Part shown: one piece after another, positions 34,926-47,647 of the stretch | How the letters are laid out: each line of letters opens with the position of its first letter | Position numbering within the stretch: position 1 is the first letter of the stretch | DNA from: Brachionus manjavacas | Lineage: Eukaryota; Rotifera; Eurotatoria; Ploima; Brachionidae | DNA length: 64,000 bases | Direction of reading: 5' to 3' | NCBI GenBank assembly: GCA_019054805.1 | Contig: JAHQIY010000012.1 | Location: 3,100,001-3,164,000 of the forward strand | Position numbers and translations under genes: made by a program | Notes under the pieces: generated by a model | The model's database searches: none | What the model was told of the DNA's origin: nothing | What the model saw: only the letters and a program-made list of their open reading frames with translations

Positions 34926-34991
34926 AAGACTAGAAAAATATTATTTGGGAGATAAACAAGACTTTATTGATAGATCTAATTTAGGTTTAAT

Positions 34992-35973
34992 TTAGAAGGA
35001 TCTAAATGATGAAAATTGTTCTGAAGAGCCTAGATTTGAATGAAATGAAGGGAGAGGAGCTGAGAATTGAGCGGCATCGAATGAAGCTGAACCACCACAT
35101 GGTGATGGACATGGAGCTGGGCATGGTGGTGGACATGGTGGTGGTACTGGAACTGGAATTGGGACACGTTGAGGAACTGGAGTTGGAATTGGAACTCTTT
35201 GCGGTACTGGGACCGGAGTTGGGATTTTGAATGGAACTGGTACTGGTTGTGGTACTGGATATTTGTGTGGAACTGGTACTCTAACTGGAACTGGGTATCT
35301 TTCTGGGACTAGAAACAAAATTTCAAATAATTATTTGAAATGTCCAGTTAAATGGAAAATAAAAGTCAAATGTACCTGGGTATAGTTTTGGTACTGGAAC
35401 TCTGTATGGAACATCTACGTGTTCAATGACTGGATATGGCTGTGGAACTGGAATTCTGATCGGTACTCTAACTGGTACTGGAGTTGGAACTGGTGTTGGA
35501 ACTGGGTATGCTTGAGGCACTGGTACTCTAATTGGAATTTGAACAGTTTGGGCTTGTGGTACTGGTTCGTGATAAGTGAGCTGAACAGGTACTGGTACTC
35601 TTACTGGTACTTTGAATGGAACTGGTACTGGGCATGGTTGTGGAATAGGTACTGGAGTTGGAACTGGAACAGGTCTTGGTACTGGTACTCTAATTGGAAA
35701 TGGAACTGGGTGTGGAACTGGAGTTGGGATTGGATGTGGTACATGTCGTGGTATTCTTACTGGAACTGGATATGGTTGTGGTACTGGTACAGGCACTGGC
35801 ACTCTTATTGGTGCTGGTGGTGGTGGTGGAGGTGGACAACATGAAGTTTCACATGATCCACATGATGAACCCAATGATCCGAATGATGAAGAGTCAAATG
35901 AACCTGCAAGAAAAAGATAAGAATTTATTTTAAATGTTCAAAGATAAATGTTTTTATTTTTTTTACCAAACAT
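34992..35973 (-). CDS. Gene B3: alternating-proline (VPVP) protein
   Basis: Exons 35973-35967, 35903-35376 and 35308-34992 give 283 residues, with the same seven-base first exon and introns as B1. It differs slightly at the C-terminus (FRSF instead of FGSF). The 3' flank repeat seen after B1 and B2 is missing; the 3'UTR runs straight into a Gypsy fossil. The coding sequence is intact. Confidence 0.85.
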
Positions 35974-36571
35974 TTTGAATTATTTTTTCTTTAAGATAAG
36001 ATAAATAAAAAATCCGATAGTTTGTTTTTTTTTTTCAAATTTTAACTTAATTTATATGGGTTCTCTCTGTTTCTGCTTGAACAAATTTGATCCCACAATC
36101 GAAATTGTTGATATGAAATCGTTTCAAAAATAATCATCGCCAACATTGATCAATATAAATTCCATATAAAAAATTAGAATTAAAAAAAATGTTTTTTGAT
36201 TAAAAGGAGTCTTCTAGTTTTACATTTATCCTTATTGATACTGTTCATTCGCTTTATGTCCACAAACAATTTATTAATTAAAAATAAAACTTGAATTTTC
36301 TTTGTTTGTTTTATTGAAAGTAAAAAATTCATTTTTATTGATGATGATCATTTATGTAAATGATAGATTCGATTGTTACCAAATAACAAATTTATCCAAG
36401 CATCGACACTCTTCAAGATATTCCTATGTATTCAAATTAAAGATCAAATAAATTGATAAAATGTTGTTGTTAATGAACAACTTACATATAAATATCAACA
36501 TGAAAATCCATTTGAGAATAAACACTTTCCAGTTTAATTCTAGTTGATAAATCGGTTAAATAACGTTAACA
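35974..36571. promoter_or_regulatory. Bidirectional promoter of B3/A3
   Basis: A 598-bp divergent region. CATATAAAT boxes are at 36485-36493 (plus, toward A3) and 36050-36058 (minus, toward B3), the same geometry as the other pairs. Confidence 0.6.
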
Positions 36572-36877
36572 ATGGCTTCATTTGGATCTTCTTTGTTTGC
36601 TGGTGCTGAATTTTCAGCTCCTTTGGCTGCTACTCAATTTCCTGCTCAATTGCCTTTTTCTTTACCATCACTTGACTCATCATGTGGTTCATGTCCTGCA
36701 CCACCACCACCACCACCACCATGTCCACCACCATGTCCACCACCATGCCCAGCTCCATGTCCATCACCATGTGGTGGTTCAGCTTCATTCGATGCCGCTC
36801 AATTCTCAGCTCCTCTCCCTTCATTTCATTCAAATCTAGGCTCTTCAGAACAATTTTCATCATTTGGATCCTTCTAA
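36572..36877 (+). CDS. Gene A3: internally deleted A-type protein lacking the VPVP rod
   Basis: A single exon of 101 residues. The first about 50 codons match A1, A2 and A4 (MASFGSSLFAGAEFSAPL... SCGSCPAPPPPPPPC) and then join directly to the C-terminal CPPPCPPPCPAPCPSPCGG and FSAPL/FGSF end. About 720 bp, including the intron and the whole X-Pro rod, are missing. The join lies in repeated CCACCACCATGTCCACC tracts, so unequal recombination or slippage between them is likely. The frame and both termini are kept, so it may still be expressed. Confidence 0.75.
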   Translation: MASFGSSLFAGAEFSAPLAATQFPAQLPFSLPSLDSSCGSCPAPPPPPPPCPPPCPPPCPAPCPSPCGGSASFDAAQFSAPLPSFHSNLGSSEQFSSFGSF

Positions 36878-36939
36878 ATTAAACCTAAATTAGATCTATC
36901 AATAAAGTCTTGTTTATCTCCCAAATAATATTTATCTAG

Positions 36940-38095
36940 TCTTTAATTTTTATTAATTATTCATGTTTTTTTATTAATTTCTACTGTCTTTGGAAAGTTA
37001 AAATTTGAAGACAAAGAAGACAATGAAGTTGAAATATCCTCTTAAGCTGTCTTAAATTAAGGAATTTAAAATAAAAAAATTGAATCAAATTTTTTTGAAT
37101 ATTTTAAAAATTAAGGTGTAAAATTCAATTTTTTTGTTAATTTAACTTTTGTTTTTCAATTGTTTTTTTGCATTATTTTGATTGAACTTTACTTAGTAAA
37201 CTATTGATTTTTTACTTATATTCTTTCTCAAAATTAAGCTTGTTTAGAATAAATCAAACAGCCCCTTTAATTTTCTTAGTAGTAATTTTTATTAATTATT
37301 CATTTTTTTTTATTAAATTCTACTGTCTTTGGAAAGTTAAAATTTGAAGACAAAGAAGACAATGAAGTTGAAATATCCTCTTAGGCTGTCTTAAAATTCA
37401 AGAATTAAATTAAAATCTAATTATTTCAAAAAATGTTATTTAAATTGTTCATGTAATAAAATAATGTCAAGTCAAATTCAAAATTTCAAAAAAGTATTTT
37501 AAATAGTCAAGAAAATACAATACTTTCTACAGAGTTTACAGCTTGCTTAGCACATGCTCTTGATCTACGGAACACTGCTTAAGCTTTAAATTTAGTATGA
37601 TATTTCACTTTTGATTTAATTGAACGACGTGTTTTTGATTGTGACATGTTTTGATAATGTTTTGTTATTCAATTGTAATATAAAATGCAGAAAATTACAG
37701 AGTTTTTGCAGACTTACTTAACAGCTCAATTTATTAGTCCGATAATTTCCAGTATATTTTTGAAATTCTTTTTCCTCCGAACGAAATTTTCCATTTTTTT
37801 ACACCATTTGTTACCCACAATTTAAGCACTCACTTGCTTGATGATTAACTCGTGTTTAAATCATATTTACAGAATACGTGACTATTTTATTAATTAATTT
37901 AAATTAAAAATTGTGTACACAAAATATTTTCATAAAATTTAAAATTTGTCTAATTTATCGTATAAACTACCGACAATAAAAGTAAACTTTCCAGTGTCTT
38001 TAAGTATGGACCCACTGGAGTGTTCACAAAATTATCTTACTACCCTGTCTTAGTTCTTCAAATCAAATTTTGATTATAATTTGCTGATATCATCT
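36940..38095. other. Non-coding block with a 110-bp direct repeat (right arm)
   Basis: Mirror of 27830-28980. The 110-bp repeat copies are at about 36950-37055 and 37290-37395. The plus strand of each copy can be read as KFEDKEDNEVEISS then stop, but no larger ORF is present. Confidence 0.55.
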
Positions 38096-41000
38096 TCTGA
38101 AGAAATAGTTCAGCTAAAGAAAGATGAATTTATTAATCGTATCCTAGACATGGTTGGTGATGAAAATAAGAATAAAAATAAAAAAGAATAAATTGAACCA
38201 ACTCAGGCTAAAATTAGCTAGACATGTAATCGAGACTTTCTCTCTATCCAATGATAGCCAAATCAGGAACAGAACAGCTACCAGGTATATGGCTAATGAT
38301 ATTTGGAACCTAATTGACACATGCGTTGAATCAAGACTAACAGGTGATTGCTCAGCTGTCTTTTTAAGCAAAAATTTCAATTCTTCATTTAATGACTCGA
38401 CCTGTCAAGTGGCCAATATTTCTGAAAAGAGACATAACAACGATCTTAGAAAGATAGTGGAAGAATTGGTTGGCGAAATTAGAGAACTAAAGAAATCAAA
38501 TTCAAAAAAATTTACAAATGTGTTCAAGATCTTAAAACGGAAAACTCAATGCTAAAAAAATTGATTAATGTTCAATTTAGATTAAAAAATTTTAATTTAT
38601 ATAAAAGAGAGTTGAATAATGATCATGAAGACTCTGATGTAGTCTTTGAATCTGATTACTCCCAGAGTGGAACAAAAAAAGAAAAACAAGTCATGCAATC
38701 AGTATTGATTGTAACCGAAAAGAGGAAGTAGCTCTTAATCACTGTGAGCCAACTTCAAACGTTTCATGGAAAACCGTAGTCGGTAAAAATTCGAAAACTA
38801 TTTCATTCACTAAAATTGGAGACCCTAGCCACGAGATAAAAATTGCTCTGTCGAGAAAAAAGAACCACAAATGTATTGTTGGTTCTCAAAGTGAAAAAGA
38901 TAAGGTTAAAGGTGCAAAAAAAATATTTCATTTTTACACTAGATTTTGTCATATTGATAATTGCTTAGAAGATGTTTCAGCATACATAAAATCATTCACT
39001 AATCTTGAAAAGATCGAGCTATTAAACAATGCTAATAGATACTATAAATCATTTCACATACAAGTAATTATTAAAGAAAGTGATAAGATTTTGGATCACA
39101 AAAATTTGCCAACTGGTATACGTGTAAAACGGTTTTTTCTATCCAAAATCAACTCACAAAAAGTTGGATCAATCAATAATGAAAATCCAGAAAATGGGGA
39201 CAAACATAAGAAACAAAAAGATAATGTTGAAACCACGGATATTAACAAACAGATGGAGGTTACTAACTCTCAGAAAATTTTCAGAATTTTAAATCCAACT
39301 ACTTAACTGAAATAAACGATATTATATTCTTGTGTGAACATCGGCTTAAATCATTTGAAATTTAACATATTTGTGAGAAATACCAAAATTTTACTATTTT
39401 ATTTCAATCAGATATGCAAGACGATCACTCTTTACTTCAAGAGGATGACCTTATGGTGGTTAGTGTTGCATTATTAAAAAAAATATTAAAATTTTGTCTT
39501 TTGTTTTTGATGATAACTGTTTTTAATCTTATTATGAAGAAAAATAAAAATGTTTTTAATTTAAAAGGAACTTCGTTGCCTATTGTTGATGGAAGTCAAA
39601 CAAGACTTGCGGAATTCAAAAGTCCTATCTTCTTACTTGAAAGCAAACTAGAATATCTATCTAATGAATTAGTTTTAATTTTTGGTGATTGAATTGTGAT
39701 GTTAAAAGAGGGGAACGTTTTGATTATTCATTCAAGAATTTTTTGTGTAACAATCAGTTTATTAGTGTTTCTACAGACAAAAGTGAAGATAAAATATTCA
39801 CTTTTAATAAAGGCCTATACACATCCATTATTGACCATTTTATTATAAGAGAGTCATTACATAAAAATGTCAAATATTTTGAACATATGAATTATATAGA
39901 AAATTTTAGTGATCTCAAGCCAATAATGTGTGAGATTCACGACTCAGAGTTTAAATCCATGATTAATAAATTTGACGGTAAAAATCATTTCCATTTTTTC
40001 ATTGGATTCAGCCCGAATTTGTTCTTAACAATAAAAATTTACTCGCTATTGACCATTTTATTATAAGAGAGTCATTACATAAAAATGTCAAATATTTTGA
40101 ACATATGAATTATATAGAAAATTTTAGTGATCACAAGTAAATTTTGATTGTTAAGAACAAATTCGAGCTGAATCCAATGAAAAAAATGGAAATGATTTTT
40201 CCGTCAAATTTATTAATCTTGGATATAAACTCTGAGTCGCGAGATTCACGACTCAGAGTTTATATACTCGCATATAATGTCAAAGACTTATTGAATGAAA
40301 TATCTTTTACTAATACATCAATTGTAAAATCGGTAATTAAAATGTCAGATAAGATCCACGAAGAAATTCCAAAAATTCTTCTTAAGACTTCTAGGACTGT
40401 TGAAAAGAAGAAATTAAACATAAAAAGGGAACCAAAGATTTCAATTTGAAAAGTCAATCACAACAATGATATGGCGGATATAAACAACACAAATAGGCTA
40501 CTTTATGAACTTTTAGGTTTCGAAGGACCCTTAAATGATGGTATAAAGAAAGAAATTAGTCATAATAGAAAGAGACTCGAACATTTAGCAAGGCAGAAAT
40601 TGTTTATTTATGAAAAGAAAATTTCCGAAAACATGATAAAAAGAAATTTTGGTCATATACAAAAAACTTAGGCCTTATAACATGTCCCAACTAAACACTG
40701 ATATGACAAACCTATTTATTTCACGTTTTAAAAAAGTCCTGGTCACAACCTAATATGGAATGAATTTTTCATAAATGGATCATCAACAAATCATCTTATT
40801 TTGCTTGAATGGTTCTTTAATTTTTATATTAAAATAGGCTATCTTCAAAAAAAATTTCAATATTTCCTTATAAAAACCTATTCAAAAAAAAGGATTATCA
40901 AAAGATCCTTACCATTGGAGACCTTTCACGGTGTCTCCATTTTTATCAACTATTTTTGAGTCTCTTATCTTGGCCAAAACGAATGTTTTTGATGGCATTT

Positions 41001-41465
41001 ATAGCAATCAATTTGGATAAAAAATTAGAGCTCATGTTAACTATGCTATTTGTTCAAATTAAACACCAAATTTTAAATCAGTACATACAGATCAAATTTT
41101 ATCAAATGTTATCTGTATGTACTGATTTAAAAGTTGGTGCAAAGATTGGTGAAATAAATTTGCCTACTGCGATGATAAAGGCTTATTATCACAATCCGAA
41201 ACTTGTGAAAATTACGCCAAGGACAAGAAAATCGAATTTAAGGCCTCTAAATCGGCATCAATTCTATTCGAAAAAAAAAGTATAAAATAAAACATAATTT
41301 TAAATAAATGGGTCTTCGATTACAAAAGTACAAAGTTTGATTTATCTTGGCCTACCCATTGGAAATCAAAAATCAATAAAGGATTATGTGGAAAATAGTC
41401 TCTAAATAGTATTGGATGCAAACCAAAATTAATGAACCTAGAAACTATAAAAGCAGTTCTCTCAA
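38095..41465 (+). mobile_element. Second LINE family copy (right arm)
   Basis: Mirror of 24480-27830. The ORF1-like protein is at 38154-38555 and 38900-39306, the endonuclease segment at 39414-40140, the RT around 40800-41380. It is as decayed as the left copy, with identical proteins over most fragments. It carries an extra hairpin insertion at about 40228-40262. Confidence 0.78.
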
Positions 41466-41539
41466 TCAATCTTTGGTGATTTAGATAATATCTACATTAA
41501 TGCTTAGAGCATTCATTTGATGTTGAAAATATGCCAAAT

Positions 41540-41820
41540 TTCAGTTCAACATGGTAGCAGCAAAAGAAACAACAATTGATCAATTAGCAAGTATAAAAAA
41601 CTTGTCAAATAAGATAATTTTAGAATGTCCATTTTGGTACAAATTAAAGACAAAAAGCCGTTTGATGCATTGAAAGTAGAGGAAATGAAAGGAGAACTCT
41701 TTGCGTAGACTAGATGCTTAGGGGTGAGATACTTGGTCTTAGATAATGATGAACTTGCAGAAGTATCCGAAGAAGCCTTCAATGGTTGGATAGAAGAAGT
41801 GACCATCTAACAGCTTAGAG
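41540..41820 (+). repeat. Unknown repeat R, copy 3
   Basis: Mirror of 24128-24405, beside the hAT fragment. The plus strand starts MVAAKETTIDQLAS at 41551. Confidence 0.6.
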
Positions 41821-42334
41821 TCTTCCCAAGAAGATGTTAACCAAATCAAAAGGTCTTGATGGAAATTATCTCTTGTATCTTCATTATTAAAATCCAAAGA
41901 GCAAATTTTTTTAAAGCGCTTTGAATTTTGCTGATGATTTTCGGTTTCAATATGTTGCTTAATACTAGATTTTTTTAAGTGATCGATAGTTTTATTGCAA
42001 GTGGAGCAATGAAGTTTGTTTGAGGCATTAACTTTTAAGCCTCTCCTTTGAAATTCTTACAGCCTTTTTTGAGGATAATTGACATTTAAACATTAAAATT
42101 TCACAAATTTTTCATTTTTTTCTGTTTAATGAAATGAATCAAATTTGAATTTAGACAATTATTAGAAAACTAATGATAAAAGTCAATTTTATTTGCATCA
42201 AAACAAAAATAATAAAAAAATATTCTGTCTCTAGAAAAAGCTCAAATATGCTCGAAATATGGTAAATATGTTAAAAAGCATAAAACATGCTATAAACATC
42301 AAAAATATGCTCTAGCATATTTTGGTGGACTCTG
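41821..42334 (-). mobile_element. hAT end with BED finger (right arm)
   Basis: Mirror of 23613-24127; the terminal CAGAGTCC is on the minus strand at 42334. It is truncated at the same point by repeat R. Confidence 0.62.
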
Positions 42335-42344
42335 GTCATAATCA

Positions 42345-43990
42345 CATTTTCTTAAACAAATCAAGTTTTAGTATATCTGATACTCGTAGGCGCTGAAGAC
42401 CACGGTGGAATATGTTGGGCTATAAATAAAAAATTTGGCATTGAAAAATGTGAAATGTTTGATATGGATATCATTTTAATAGAATTTACATTGCTCAATT
42501 TTAAAATTAATATTCAAGGAGTTTGGATGCCATTTAATGATGGAACAATAACGAAAATGGCTGAATTTGAATCTAACATAGCTCTCGTAGAGGCAAATGT
42601 GAAAATGAATCAGGGAGAAGCAGATATTATACTTGTCAATTTTAATTCTTTTATGCATAGAGATAAAATCAAAAGATTTTATATTAGACTCAATGAAATG
42701 AAATCAAAAATTAGATTAACAAATATGTACGATCATTTCAATAAGAAGGTTGATTTTACATATGAAAAAGAAGATTACAAATCTCGAATTGATCACATCT
42801 TTTCAAACAACTCAGCATGCGGAATAATTAATGATTGTATTATAATGCATAATGAAATGAATCTAAGTTATCTCAATCCAATAGCTGCTGTTATACAATA
42901 TCAAAGCGGCTTTGAAAATGAACAAACAACTCAAACTGACAAAAATTTTAATAGATTTGATTGAAAAAATTGTGATTTTTAAAATGAATTTCGTAATGAA
43001 ATGAAAAAAATTTTGAAAATAATGACAATAAATTCGATTTAAAAGCAGTTAAAACGGCCGATGAATTCAAGTCTTTAGCAAAAGAAAATATTTCTTAACT
43101 AAATCAAATATTTTTAAAAAGTGCTAGGAACGCAGAGAATAATTTAAGTAAATTTCGAAAAAATAAATTAGCACTTAAACCAAATAATTATTTAAATAAA
43201 TTATGGCATGACATCAAAATTAGCAATGTAAAAAGTCAAATTCAAGAAAATATAATTTAATGGAATACGTAAAAACATGCGTAGACATCAGAGAAATAAT
43301 CATAACAAAAAAAATGAAAAAAAATGTATTCAAATTGACAAAAAGTTTAATTGTGATAAGCAAGATATCTGTAATATAATTAATAAATACAAAACTAACT
43401 TAAAAATAATCAAGAAGAAAACAAACTTGAGTGTGATGATTTTGCTAAATACTACTCTAAAATGTTATTTCACGATGATCGAACTTCTAATGCTAAACAA
43501 CAACTTGTAGAAGAAAAAGTTAAACAGTTGTATGTTTCAGCAATGCTAATCGAAAATAAAAATGATTTTTTCACGGAAATGGAGCTCCTGACATGTATTA
43601 GTAATTTGGAGCTTGGTAAAGCTATAGGTTATGATGGTATCAGAAATGAAATGTATAAATATGGTATTGGTTTTCAAATCACTGACATGTAAATTTAGCT
43701 ATTCAACGGTATGATGAGACACGGTGTAGTACCGGAAGACCTAAACATATCACTAGTCACGCCTATACCAAAAAAAGGTACAATGAAAGATTAGCTCTTC
43801 TAATGGCGCATTACTTTTACAAAAAATTGATTTCAAATCAATGTTAAGCAAAAATGAATTTGGTTACCAGCCAAAAACATCTTAGAAGCATGCTTACTTC
43901 ACAGTGAATAAAACCATCAATTAATATGTAAATGGCAAATCCGAAACTAAGATGTTAAGATGGTAAATTTTAAATAAAATAAATTTAAAA
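42345..43990 (+). mobile_element. LINE endonuclease and RT fragment (right arm)
   Basis: Mirror of 21960-23600. The endonuclease ORF (42455-42964) is identical in protein sequence to the left copy. The segment 43277-43510 differs from its partner at about four residues, showing that the arms are not perfectly homogenised. Confidence 0.73.
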
Positions 43991-44034
43991 GTAATTAAAT
44001 TTGACAAAGTCAATTTTCGTTTTTTTACGACGAA

Positions 44035-44730
44035 TTTAAATATTCAACCTATATGCTCATTTAAATTTATGTTATTTAAATCTACAATATTTATATTGAT
44101 TTATTTGTAATTGTTATAATCCAACAAGTGTTTTAATAGTTTAATGTTTTGCTGATAATTTGAGATTTCTCTAATGTAGCGACTATTGAAAATAAATTTG
44201 ATTGAGTCTAATAGACCCAAATTTTCACATTTGTAACCACTTCCAATTAGCTTGATATTAATTTGCTGGCTAATGGACCATCGACTTGGTATTTATCAGC
44301 TACCTCTGCATACTGCTTGTAAAATGATCCATTACTTTGACTCAGCAGCTTCTTGTCATATAACGATTTTAGTTCCTCGTAAATTTGTTTTGTTAATTCA
44401 TTAGTGTAGATTTGATTGAACATAAATAATTTGTGTTTTTTATAAGCAGTTTGTATAGAATCAATATTAAGTTGCTTAAACAGTGGAGACGTTTTGGCAA
44501 ATTTTGAAACTCCTATTGATTTTTTTATTAATAAATTTTGACGAATGTTAAATTTATTCAATTACGTTTTGCTGATGTGAAGCATCTCAAGTCCATACTT
44601 GAATATTGATTGACAAAATTGTTTGTAAATGAAACCAATAGTTATGGGATTCAACCCACCAAGCTTGCAGCCAAAACCATTTAATGAGTAAAATAACCAT
44701 TCGCATTTGTCAAATTTTTTCTCAATAAAT
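44035..44730 (-). mobile_element. LINE RT C-terminal fragment (right arm)
   Basis: Mirror of 21220-21910; the ORF at 44561-44247 gives the thumb-domain protein. It has one changed residue (ADKYQ for ADEYQ) and a lost upstream codon relative to the left copy. Confidence 0.68.
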
Positions 44731-45104
44731 TTTAACTAATACTCTCGGTCTCCTAAAGGCAAATCTAAATATTCAAAATTTGAAGTGAATGTTTTTCAAC
44801 ACTTAATTGTAAAATAGATATAAAACTGTCTATTTTTTTTTTTTTTTATTATTTCAATTTGTCCATGGGACTTAAACTTTAATTAAAAAAATAGAAAAAA
44901 ATTAATTAACACGCCTCGCAATACTTCTAAAATCAGAATGGAATTCTATTCTAGAATATTGATAATTTCTAACGAGATACAGATGTCAATGCTATATATA
45001 AGAAACGAACACAATCCTTTAAATGACATTATATGATATTAGATTATATTTATACTTTATTATTGCAATTAACTATTTAACAACTTTCCTTGTTACTCTT
45101 TCAG

Positions 45105-47250
45105 TTCAACAACATGGTAGCAGCAAACGAAACAACAATTGATCAATTAGCAAGTATAAAAAACTAGTCAAATAAGATAATTTTAGAATGTCCATTTTCG
45201 TACATTTTGATGCGGACTTGCCTATGCCTATTATACAATGCCTAAGAGGAAATGCTCTAAGCACAATAAAGAACATGATCATGAAAAGCATAAAAATTAA
45301 AAAAAATCAATGTTGCAAACGTAAATAAACTATTGAATCATCAGCCGATGAAGATCAATTTAATATGTCAGCTGAAGGGAAATTACTCACCAGTCGTTGG
45401 CTAATTGCGTATTCCATGAAAATTGCGTTCGATTACGGTGCAACCGTCTCGATGATTACAAACAAAATGATTGACAAATATGTGATGGAGACCATTCCGA
45501 CGAACAAGAAAGAAAAAATTGCAGACAACTCTGTTTAAAAGATTGATAAAATGACCAAGAAAATATAGGTGGACATAAGCAATAGTTCAGAAGGTGTTCT
45601 TATTACAGAAGGATAAAAAGACGAAAATATATTCGAGGAAAAGTGTCACTTAGATGAGGCAAGCGACCTACTAAACGTTCTAAAATTCAAAGAATTAATG
45701 AAAAATATCTTTTGCTTCATTCTATAAAATTTATTAATTATCGATTTATTTAGATAAAGGTTTTTAAATACGATAAAATTGACGAGGCGATTTATCTAGA
45801 GAAAATGGCTCAGTTCATTTTTGAGTGAAATACGATGGCAAAGAAACTTTTTAATAAAGGAATGACGACACTTATTCAAACGCTCAAAAATTTTAAAATT
45901 CATAATGTAGACATATCATGTGACTTAATCACATTACTGAGTTAGTTTCTTGATAGTTACAACTTTAAGTTGCTAAACTTGTGAACTGTTTCTATAACGT
46001 TATACGCACATGCGCTCTTCGCATGACGTTGCTAGTAACTCTAGCATCTTGTCTTCAAAATATCTAGGCCGAAACTTATGGTATAAATATTGATTTACAA
46101 CTTTATTTAATTATAATATAACTTATCTGGAATACCAAGTCTAAAATAGCCTCAAAGCTTTTTACATTTTTTTGGTGTTAGTAGTGGTGAATTTAGAAAA
46201 AAAAGGAAAAAAAAATTGAACAGTGACTTAAGTATGCATTGATTGGCATTGTGTTGAAACATTCGACAGTGTACCTTTTTTTAATGTGGAGGGTGACGTG
46301 GAAAGTTGTATTCTTTATAAAGAGTTAGAGGTGCTAAAGAAGGATTGGAATGACGCAAAGAAATGCCGAGTAATAGAGTTTTGTTTTCTAATTAAGCATT
46401 TAGCATGCTATCAGCTGATGACAAAAAAGATTTTTCAAAAATATCAAAATATTTAATGGTGAGATGTTGTTAGCCTATTGATTTGTGTTATAAAGAATAT
46501 CAAGAGCGTCAAATGAAGCCTGGTGAATATCCTGCCCAGTTTGCATTTGAATTTGAGAAACTAGTCAAATGAGCGTTCCCAAACCTAGATGAAGCAAATT
46601 AATTTGCAGCTATGAAACATCATCTTCTTAGATGTCTTCCTGTTCATGTGAGGTCTGTTTTTTGAGACGGTATGGCAAAGCTTGAGTGGTCAGAAGTAAT
46701 GTGTTTAGCAGATCAAGTATTCAGAGACTATGTCCCAAGTTATTTACCAATTGATTTAGAGCAAGAAGTTGATATAGAAGGTGAGCTGAACAGAATGAGA
46801 ATTGACACTGGTAAGCCACGGGGCAAGTTAAATGGAGAGCGTGAAAATTGACATCAGACATTGTAATATTAGAATCAAATGAGATATTCGGTTTTTTGGA
46901 AGAAGCAGAGAATATTTTTGAAGGACCAAATTGTAAAGAAGAAAAACGGGAAATAGCAGTTAAATGGAGCGAATTGGAACCGAGCAAGTCAGATTCTAAT
47001 ATTGACTCAAAATTAATCAAAACAAACAAAAATCTTACTTTAAAATGATTCAAAGATGCGTTCAAATGGGTCAATGAATATGGCCTGAAAAACTTAATTC
47101 AGCACAGGATAAAACGAACAAGGGAAGTCCCAATTAGACAGCGTCGGTACAGTACATGGTCCCCACCAGTGCTGTTGGTCTCAAAAAGAGCTAAAATCGA
47201 GTGCCAAAGTACAGATATTGTATTGACTTTACCAAACTTGAATAATCAAT
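45105..47250 (+). mobile_element. Ty3/Gypsy-like fossil with truncated repeat R (right arm)
   Basis: Mirror of 18600-20845. It has a truncated R piece (45105-45200), a retropepsin-like DYGA segment near 45430, a gag-like region (46270-47050) and an RT start near 47130. Compared with the left arm it has lost about 345 bp and has about 275 bp of extra sequence, which reads on into gag-like codons. It is broken, with many breaks, is composite, and has no LTRs. Confidence 0.65.
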
Positions 47251-47289
47251 AAAAATTAAAGACTAGAAAAATATTATTTGGGAGATAAA

Positions 47290-47615
47290 CAAGATTTTAT
47301 TGACCTTTTTTTAATAATTTTTTACTTAGTAATTTTTCTTTTTCTATCCACAGGTCTAAAAATTAAAAAGATAATAATAATAATAATAATAAAAAATTTA
47401 TCAACGGTTTAAAAAATTCGTACCCTAAAAAATATTCTTTGATTTCTTTCTTTTATTTTTTTCTTTCTTGAAATGTACTTATTTGGTCATAGCAAGTTCG
47501 ACTGCTTTTTAAAACTATTTTTGGGCAGAGGAAAAAAATATGAAATTATTAAATTAAAAGAGATTAAAGGATGAAAATATTAAAAGAAATAAATTATTAT
47601 TTGGGAGATAAACAA
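47290..47615 (-). repeat. B-gene 3' flank repeat (copy 3)
   Basis: Inverted copy of 18241-18560 between the Gypsy fossil and B4. It is bounded on both sides by the 3'UTR motif ATTTGGGAGATAAACAAGA. Confidence 0.78.
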
Positions 47616-47647
47616 GACTTTATTGATAGATCTAATTTAGGTTTAAT

